Shown: piece by piece, positions 6,618-11,579 of the stretch
Layout: every line of letters starts with the position of its first letter
Numbering within the stretch: the first letter of the stretch is position 1
Assembly: GCA_019411205.1 (NCBI GenBank)
Contig: DXRF01000076.1
Span: 1 to 11,579 of the forward strand
Length of the DNA: 11,579 nt
Direction: 5' to 3'
DNA from: Parabacteroides sp.
Lineage (GTDB): Bacteria > Bacteroidota > Bacteroidia > Bacteroidales > Tannerellaceae
Position numbers and translations under genes: made by a program
Notes under the pieces: generated by a model
What the model was told of the DNA's origin: nothing
The model's input: the letters and a program-made list of their open reading frames with translations, nothing else
Databases searched by the model: none

Positions 6618-8729
6618 ATGATTAAAAGAAGATTTCTATCGTACGACATTCCGCAATTGGCAAAAGTATTTAAAAAGAAATTCCCCCAACTGGTAACGAT
6701 GGCGGAAGAAAGTGAGAGCGTAGGGCTTTTTAAAGAAGCTCTGCGCTTTTTTGTTTCTTCCCACATCGACAGGACGGTTGGCGGATGCAATATGGGAAAT
6801 GCCGTGGCGAAGCATATTCTTCTATTGATCGAACATGATGATACGACAGTCTCCGAGCTTTCGACGGGTGAAGAGATACCGGTACAGACGATTACCAGCC
6901 TTTGGCAATTTCTGACCGGAAAGTTGGAAAAAGATATTTCGCCAGACTTCTTTATCGACCTTTTCTGGCAATTTGAATTACTGGAGAATCCGGAGGTGAT
7001 CGTGCCGGACCGTTCGTTTGTCAAACGGCAGATGAATCGTTGGCCGACCGGACTGGATGAGGAAGTGATAGCGATCCGCCGCTCCAACAAAGAGCGGATC
7101 ATTGCTGGGTTGATACGCAAAATAGAACGGCGCCATGCCCCGACCTCTCGGTTTCAGTTTACGGAGGGAATGAGCTATGCCGAGAAATACACCAAGGTAC
7201 AGGAATGGTGGAACACCAGTCGCTTCCATCTCGCGATGGCTTTCAAAAGCCCGACGGAACTGAACTATTTCCTCGGCGGTTCTCTTTCGGTGGAGACGCT
7301 GGATCTGTTGGCGCGTGCTCGCAAGAAAGGCATGCCGTTTTTTGTGACTCCTTACTATCTTTCTTTGCTGAACACGAATACGGGTGGGTATGACGATGCC
7401 GCCATCCGTTCGTATATCCTCTATTCGGAGGAGCTGGTCGAGACGTACGGACGTATTAAAGCGTGGGAGAAAGAAGATGTCGTCGTAGCCGGACAACCGA
7501 ATGCCGCCGGGTGGTTGTTGCCGGAAGGGCACAACATACACCGCCGTTATCCGGAGGTGGCGATCCTGATTCCTGATTCGATGGGGCGTGCCTGTGGCGG
7601 CCTGTGCGCTTCCTGTCAGCGGATGTACGATTTTCAGAGCGAGCGCTTGAATTTTGATTTCGAATCCTTGAAACCGAAAGAGACATGGGATAAGAAATTG
7701 CGCCGGTTGATGCGCTATTTCGAAGAAGATGCCCAGCTCAGGGATATCTTGCTTACCGGGGGTGATGCGTTGATGAGCCAAAACGCGACGCTTCGCAATA
7801 TACTCGATGCTGTTTATAAGATGGCGGTGCGGAAACGGAAAGCCAACGAGAGCCGGCCCGAAGGAGAGAAGTATGCCGAATTGCAACGGGTCCGCCTGGG
7901 GTCGCGTCTGCTTGCCTATTTGCCTCTCAGGATAACGGACGAATTGGTCGGCATTTTAAGGGATTTCAAAGACAAAGCTTCGTGTGTCGGTGTCACGCAG
8001 TTTATCATCCAGACTCATTTCCAGTCTCCGTTAGAGGTCACACCGGAAGCGAAAAAGGCGATCGAGGCGATTCTCTCTGCGGGTTGGATCATCACCAATC
8101 AGTTGGTCTACACGGTTGCCGCTTCCCGGCGGGGACATACGGCAAAACTTCGTCAGACGTTGAATGCGATGGGGGTGGTGTGCTATTATACTTTCTCGGT
8201 CAAGGGTTTTCACGAGAACTATGCGGTGTTCACTCCCAATAGCCGTTCTTTGCAGGAACAGCAGGAAGAGAAAGTTTTTGGTCTTATCCCCAAAGAGAAG
8301 CAAAAGGAACTGTACCGGCTGATCCGCTATGAGCGGCCCTTAGGAAAGAAATTGTCCGGTTTTCTGAAAGAGAATCATCTCCTTTTTGCCGCCACCGACC
8401 GCAGTGTGTTGAATCTTCCGGCTATCGGCAAAAGCATGACTTTCCAGACAATAGGCTTGACAGCCGAAGGAAAACGTATCTTGAAATTCGACCATGACAC
8501 CGGACGCCGTCACAGTCCGATTATCGGCCGGATGGGAGAAGTTTACATCGTTGAGAACAAGTCCGTTGCCGCCTACCTGCGGCAATTGCAGGATATGGGC
8601 GAGGATGTGCGGGAGTATATCAGTATCTGGAATTATTCCGAGGGGGTGACCGAACCTCGTTTCAGCATTTACGAATACCCCGGTTATCCTTTTGATGTTA
8701 CAGAAAAGATGACAAATCTTGAGCTATAA
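6618..8729 (+). CDS. KamA-family radical-SAM protein (lysine 2,3-aminomutase-like), probably acting on another amino acid
   Basis: The 703-aa product carries the radical-SAM cluster motif CGGLCASC with Cys326, Cys330 and Cys333 (C-x3-C-x2-C). Conserved aminomutase blocks follow: LLTGGDAL (about 378-385), VRLGSR (425-430), THF (466-468), NQ (494-495) and LPAIGK ending in Lys605, which aligns with the PLP-binding Lys337 of Clostridium subterminale lysine 2,3-aminomutase. Arg335, two residues after the last Cys, matches the carboxylate-binding Arg134. The lysine side-chain acids Asp293 and Asp330 align with Lys529 and Asn599, arguing against L-lysine as substrate. The cluster motif comes about 200 residues later than in the classical enzyme, so there is a long extra N-terminal region of unknown function; an insertion of about 33 residues lies between 529 and 599. 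ATG 6618 is preferred over an in-frame TTG at 6612. It has its own promoter. Confidence 0.88.
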   Translation: MIKRRFLSYDIPQLAKVFKKKFPQLVTMAEESESVGLFKEALRFFVSSHIDRTVGGCNMGNAVAKHILLLIEHDDTTVSELSTGEEIPVQTITSLWQFLTGKLEKDISPDFFIDLFWQFELLENPEVIVPDRSFVKRQMNRWPTGLDEEVIAIRRSNKERIIAGLIRKIERRHAPTSRFQFTEGMSYAEKYTKVQEWWNTSRFHLAMAFKSPTELNYFLGGSLSVETLDLLARARKKGMPFFVTPYYLSLLNTNTGGYDDAAIRSYILYSEELVETYGRIKAWEKEDVVVAGQPNAAGWLLPEGHNIHRRYPEVAILIPDSMGRACGGLCASCQRMYDFQSERLNFDFESLKPKETWDKKLRRLMRYFEEDAQLRDILLTGGDALMSQNATLRNILDAVYKMAVRKRKANESRPEGEKYAELQRVRLGSRLLAYLPLRITDELVGILRDFKDKASCVGVTQFIIQTHFQSPLEVTPEAKKAIEAILSAGWIITNQLVYTVAASRRGHTAKLRQTLNAMGVVCYYTFSVKGFHENYAVFTPNSRSLQEQQEEKVFGLIPKEKQKELYRLIRYERPLGKKLSGFLKENHLLFAATDRSVLNLPAIGKSMTFQTIGLTAEGKRILKFDHDTGRRHSPIIGRMGEVYIVENKSVAAYLRQLQDMGEDVREYISIWNYSEGVTEPRFSIYEYPGYPFDVTEKMTNLEL

Positions 8730-8750
8730 AACGAGTAATTATTATCTTTG
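8718..8750 (+). promoter_or_regulatory. Bacteroidota-type promoter for the DUF2148 gene, overlapping the end of the upstream gene
   Basis: TATCTTTG at 8743-8750 fully matches TAnnTTTG and is identical to the -7 box at 146-153. The upstream element is CTTG (8718-8721), one mismatch from TTTG, with 21 nt between. Transcription should start near 8757, leaving a leader of about 17 nt. The -33 element lies inside the last codons of the KamA-like gene. This promoter probably serves the DUF2148 and 318-aa genes, and possibly radA by read-through. Confidence 0.65.
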
Positions 8751-8773
8751 TTCGTGCTAAACCAATTATTAAA

Positions 8774-9307
8774 ATGATACAGAACGAAAGAGAAATACGA
8801 CACGAGCATGTGTTACAGGCTGTTCGTCAGATGATGACAGCTGCCCGGACAGCCCCGAAAGGGAAAGGTATCGACATTATCGAAGTGGCAATGGTGACGG
8901 ACGAAGATATCAAACGCCTTTCCGAAGAGCTGGTCATCATGTCCGGCGAAACCGGTTTGAAATTCTTTCTGCGCGATGCCGACAATATTCTTCAGGCTGA
9001 AGCTATCATGATTACCGGTACGCGTCAACAGGTGCAAGGCTTGAACTGTGCGCACTGCGGATTCCCTACTTGTGTGGAGAAGCCGGAAGCTGTTCCCTGT
9101 GCGATCAATTCGGTGGATTTGGGCATTGCGATCGGTTCGGCTTGTGCCACGGCATCGGATTTGCGTCTGGATACGCGTGTGATGTTTAGTGCCGGTCTGG
9201 CTGCACAGCGCTTGGGGATGCTGGGCGACTGCAAGTGCGTGATGGCGATCCCGGTGAGTGTGTCATCGAAAAATCCGTTCTTTGATCGAAAACCAAAAAC
9301 AGAGTAA
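8774..9307 (+). CDS. DUF2148 (COG4739) ferredoxin-domain protein
   Basis: The 177-aa soluble protein resembles the conserved family described as containing a ferredoxin domain (DUF2148). The core is LNCAHCGFPTC, with Cys92, Cys95 and Cys100 in C-x2-C-x4-C spacing, resembling the Fe-S motif of redox proteins. Further cysteines at 109, 124, 153 and 155 could supply the fourth ligand; the usual fourth position is not obvious. The C-terminal half (DLGIAIGSACATASD, then LGMLGDCKCVMAIPVS) is typical of the family and recalls nitroreductase-like folds. The reaction is unknown; an electron-transfer or redox role is inferred from the cysteines. The ATG at 8774 follows its own promoter by a short leader without a Shine-Dalgarno sequence. 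The next gene starts 3 nt after the stop, indicating co-transcription. Confidence 0.85.
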   Translation: MIQNEREIRHEHVLQAVRQMMTAARTAPKGKGIDIIEVAMVTDEDIKRLSEELVIMSGETGLKFFLRDADNILQAEAIMITGTRQQVQGLNCAHCGFPTCVEKPEAVPCAINSVDLGIAIGSACATASDLRLDTRVMFSAGLAAQRLGMLGDCKCVMAIPVSVSSKNPFFDRKPKTE

Positions 9308-9310
9308 GTC

Positions 9311-10267
9311 ATGATAAAGTTTGATAACAAACTCGAACTGCGATACTACTTCAATGATAAGTCCAACTACATGGATGCCATGATCAAACACCGTTCGGAA
9401 AAGGAGGTGCTCTCACTTGTCCGGACATTGGCAGATATGCTGGATATTAAGATGACTATTTATTGCGAGTCTTTTGCCCAGCAGGAAGGTTTCCGCGAAA
9501 TATGGTCGGTGGCAGGTGAGAACAGTCGTCTGATCTCCATCCTTCTCAATTTGTTTATGCAAGTATGGATACGTCCGTCTCTTTTGGTTGGCGGGCAGCC
9601 GGCCCAGGACCGTTCGGCAGCCGACGAGGAAAAGATGCAGCGTGAAATAGCCTTGTTGCGTATGAATCTCAGAAAGAAATTGCCCGGTATAACAGTCACG
9701 CGCGAATTGGTGGAACTGCTAAGCGCATCGCCTCGCGTCTGCAAGTGCAAATCGAATTTTTACGAAGCTGTGCGTGGCTATCCGAAGGTGACGAAGTTCA
9801 CCCTGCGCGAACTGAACGAAAACAACCGTAGCCGTTCGGGGTCGTTGGAGGTCAAACGCGAACAGTTTGACTATTATATCCTCCGTTCCGATGAGTTGCC
9901 TCCGGTCAAAGATAACAAGGCGACGATAGAAATCATTTCACCTGTGCTGAAAGACGCCCGTTACCGTTGGAAAGGCATTTACAACAAAGGAGGCGAGACA
10001 ATCGATTTCTATATGTGCGACGAAGACTTTAAGAAAGATATGTTCGATGAAAAGATTGTCTTCAAGAGTGGCATGTGTATCGATTGTGTGCTGGAAATAC
10101 AGCGGAAGATGAGCGAACTGGGTGAAGTGGTCAATATCAGCTATACGGTCGAAACCGTGATCCGTACCCGTTTCGATAAGATGGAAATCGTTACGCCGCA
10201 AGGAAAACGCCATCTGCGTAAGTTAGAGGCGGAGAAAAAGCAGTTGACACTCGATCTTTTCGGGTGA
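9311..10267 (+). CDS. Protein of unknown function with a C-terminal beta-clamp-binding motif
   Basis: The 318-aa product is not recognised as a named family. Residues 1-70 look mixed alpha/beta (RYYFNDKSNYMDA, then an EKEVLSL helix). Residues 74-87 form a short hydrophobic segment. Residues 105-124 form a charged helix, and 143-146 carry CKC. Residues about 203-282 look like a beta-rich domain (IEIISPVLKDARYRWKGIY, then FKSGMCIDCVLEI with Cys256 and Cys259). A basic helix (about 298-310) leads to the last eight residues QLTLDLFG, which fit the known bacterial sliding-clamp-binding consensus (QL[SD]LF or QLxLxL). The gene is 3 nt behind the DUF2148 gene and 93 nt before radA. A DNA replication or repair role is inferred from the tail and the neighbour; a defence role is also possible. 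No catalytic motif was identified. Confidence 0.82.
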   Translation: MIKFDNKLELRYYFNDKSNYMDAMIKHRSEKEVLSLVRTLADMLDIKMTIYCESFAQQEGFREIWSVAGENSRLISILLNLFMQVWIRPSLLVGGQPAQDRSAADEEKMQREIALLRMNLRKKLPGITVTRELVELLSASPRVCKCKSNFYEAVRGYPKVTKFTLRELNENNRSRSGSLEVKREQFDYYILRSDELPPVKDNKATIEIISPVLKDARYRWKGIYNKGGETIDFYMCDEDFKKDMFDEKIVFKSGMCIDCVLEIQRKMSELGEVVNISYTVETVIRTRFDKMEIVTPQGKRHLRKLEAEKKQLTLDLFG

Positions 10268-10300
10268 TAAAACATCGTTGTCAACGCACGACAGAGCGGA

Positions 10301-10362
10301 ATACCTCTTTTGAAGGTTTTACGGGGTTCATTGTGCATAAGATATTTAATAAAACGAGGTAT
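10301..10362 (+). promoter_or_regulatory. Inverted repeat covering the ribosome-binding region and start codon of radA
   Basis: ATACCTCTTTT (10301-10311) pairs with AAAACGAGGTAT (10351-10362): 11 bp with one bulged C at 10355, around a 39-nt loop. The 3' arm holds the purine-rich GAGG and the first two bases of the radA ATG. In a transcript reading through from the upstream genes this hairpin would hide the start. A separate 11-bp palindrome CGTTG-T-CAACG (10276-10286) lies upstream. No clear promoter for radA was found in the gap; TTTG at 10309-10312 has no convincing -7 partner. Confidence 0.45.
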
Positions 10363-11579
10363 GGCAAAAGCAAAGACGGTATATGTTTGCTCCAATTGTG
10401 GGGCTGATTCCCCGAAATGGATCGGGAAATGTCCTTCCTGCGGGGAGTGGAACACGTATGTTGAGGAGATTGTGGCAAAAGAACCGGCAGGAAAGCGTGT
10501 CGGGGCAGGTTTTATCCGTCCTGATGGAGCGGGTCCTATGCGTCCTGTGTTGCTTCGGGATATTACTTCCGAAGAGGAAACGCGTATCGATCTTGGTGAT
10601 CAGGAGTTGAACCGGGTTCTCGGTGGCGGTTTGGTGAAAGGATCGCTGGTCCTGATCGGTGGTGAACCGGGAATCGGTAAGTCTACTCTCGTCTTGCAAA
10701 CTGTCTTAGGATTGAAGGGACTTCGGACGCTTTATGTCTCCGGTGAAGAGAGCAGCCGCCAGTTGAAACTTCGCGCCGACCGCATTGCGCATGAGAATCC
10801 GGATTGTTTCATCCTCTGCGAAACCAATCTCGAACAGATATTTGTCCAGACCCGCAATGTCCAGCCTGACCTCCTGATTATCGATTCGATACAAACGATT
10901 TATACGGAGGTGGTCGAATCTTCTCCCGGAAGCGTTTCGCAGGTACGCGAGTGTAGCGCTGCCATCCTGAAATATGCGAAGGAGAGCGGCACGCCTGTCC
11001 TCTTGATCGGCCATATCAATAAGGAAGGAAGCATTGCCGGACCGAAGGTGCTCGAACATATCGTTGACACAGTCCTTCAGTTTGAGGGCGACCAGCATTA
11101 TATGTATCGAATTCTGAGGAGTATCAAGAACCGTTTCGGAAGTACGGCTGAATTAGGTATCTACGAGATGCGTCAGGATGGACTTCGTGAAGTTAGCAAT
11201 CCTTCCGAACTGTTGTTGACGCAGAATCATGAGGGGTTGAGCGGAGTCGCCATTGCGGCAGCGATCGAAGGGATACGTCCTTTCTTGATCGAGACACAGG
11301 CGCTGGTGAGTTCGGCCGTTTATGGGACACCTCAGCGCAGTGCGACAGGGTTTGATCTCAGGCGTATGAATATGCTGCTCGCGGTGCTCGAAAAGCGTGC
11401 CGGGTTCAAGCTGGTTCAGAAAGACGTCTTTTTGAATATTGCCGGCGGGTTGAAGGTGAACGATCCGGCGATTGACTTGGCGGTGATCAGTGCTGTTCTT
11501 TCTTCGAGCCTCGACATTTCGATCGAGTCGGGTATCTGTATGTGTGGCGAGGTGGGGCTTTCGGGTGAGATCCGTCCGG
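10361..11579 (+). CDS. radA: DNA repair protein RadA (Sms), incomplete at the window end
   Basis: The first 406 codons are present and the frame is open to the last base; the family is about 455-460 aa, so about 50 residues are missing. RadA is a RecA-related ATPase and helicase acting in branch migration during homologous recombination. The N-terminal zinc finger has Cys10, Cys13, Cys24 and Cys27 (CSNCG...CPSCG). The ATPase domain shows Walker A GGEPGIGKST (100-109), Walker B LLIIDS (171-176) and the RadA-specific KNRFG motif (256-260). A Lon-protease-like domain, non-proteolytic in this family, begins at about 285. ATG 10361 is the natural start because it opens the zinc finger (MAKAKTVYVCSNCG). 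The gene follows the clamp-motif protein by 93 nt, and its start lies in an inverted repeat. Confidence 0.97.
   Translation, partial: MAKAKTVYVCSNCGADSPKWIGKCPSCGEWNTYVEEIVAKEPAGKRVGAGFIRPDGAGPMRPVLLRDITSEEETRIDLGDQELNRVLGGGLVKGSLVLIGGEPGIGKSTLVLQTVLGLKGLRTLYVSGEESSRQLKLRADRIAHENPDCFILCETNLEQIFVQTRNVQPDLLIIDSIQTIYTEVVESSPGSVSQVRECSAAILKYAKESGTPVLLIGHINKEGSIAGPKVLEHIVDTVLQFEGDQHYMYRILRSIKNRFGSTAELGIYEMRQDGLREVSNPSELLLTQNHEGLSGVAIAAAIEGIRPFLIETQALVSSAVYGTPQRSATGFDLRRMNMLLAVLEKRAGFKLVQKDVFLNIAGGLKVNDPAIDLAVISAVLSSSLDISIESGICMCGEVGLSGEIRP

Noticed and set aside
6978..7886. 302-aa antisense open frame inside the KamA-like gene
   Set aside because: The + strand protein has recognised motifs throughout this span; the antisense product has none and no start signals.
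10309..10334. Promoter for radA in the gap after the clamp-motif gene
   Set aside because: TTTG is present at 10309-10312, but no TAnnTTTG-like box lies at a suitable distance.

Overview
The window reads as a chromosomal segment of a gut-type Bacteroidota, most likely Bacteroides or Parabacteroides. The evidence is three good matches to the Bacteroidota promoter consensus (TTTG, about 18-21 nt, TAnnTTTG), mostly absent Shine-Dalgarno sequences, moderate GC, and gene types typical of this group. All protein genes lie on the + strand. No mobile element, CRISPR array or integrase is visible.

Layout. Positions 1-61 hold the 3' part of a tRNA-Ser(GGA), followed by a strong intrinsic terminator (63-98). 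A consensus promoter (123-153) then drives an unrecognised 125-aa exported protein (177-554). A complete tripartite RND drug-efflux set follows: lipoprotein periplasmic adaptor (698-1861), HAE1-type inner-membrane pump (1867-5019) and NodT/TolC-type outer-membrane lipoprotein (4997-6442). The last two genes overlap by 23 nt. A weak hairpin (6459-6488) may end this unit. No local transcriptional regulator is seen.

A second promoter (6534-6563), set inside an unusual nested inverted repeat (6540-6601), precedes a 703-aa KamA-type radical-SAM protein (6618-8729). A third promoter (8718-8750), overlapping the end of that gene, precedes a DUF2148 ferredoxin-like protein (8774-9307). Three nucleotides later comes an unrecognised 318-aa protein (9311-10267), and 93 nt later comes radA (10361 to the window end, incomplete).

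How they work together. The efflux genes should form one envelope-spanning complex exporting hydrophobic or amphiphilic compounds. The KamA-type protein keeps the radical-SAM and PLP-binding features of lysine 2,3-aminomutase. Both acidic residues that hold the lysine side chain are replaced, by Lys and Asn, the same kind of change reported for glutamate 2,3-aminomutase. The 318-aa protein ends in a near-perfect beta-clamp-binding peptide (QLTLDLF) and sits directly before the recombination/repair gene radA, which suggests a DNA-replication or repair role. The radA start codon lies in an 11-bp inverted repeat that could hide its ribosome-binding region in read-through transcripts.

The leads most worth following are the aminomutase substrate switch, the clamp-motif protein, the dyad around the kamA-like promoter, and the Asp-to-Asn change in the proton relay of the RND pump. 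None of these amounts to a demonstrated new system.
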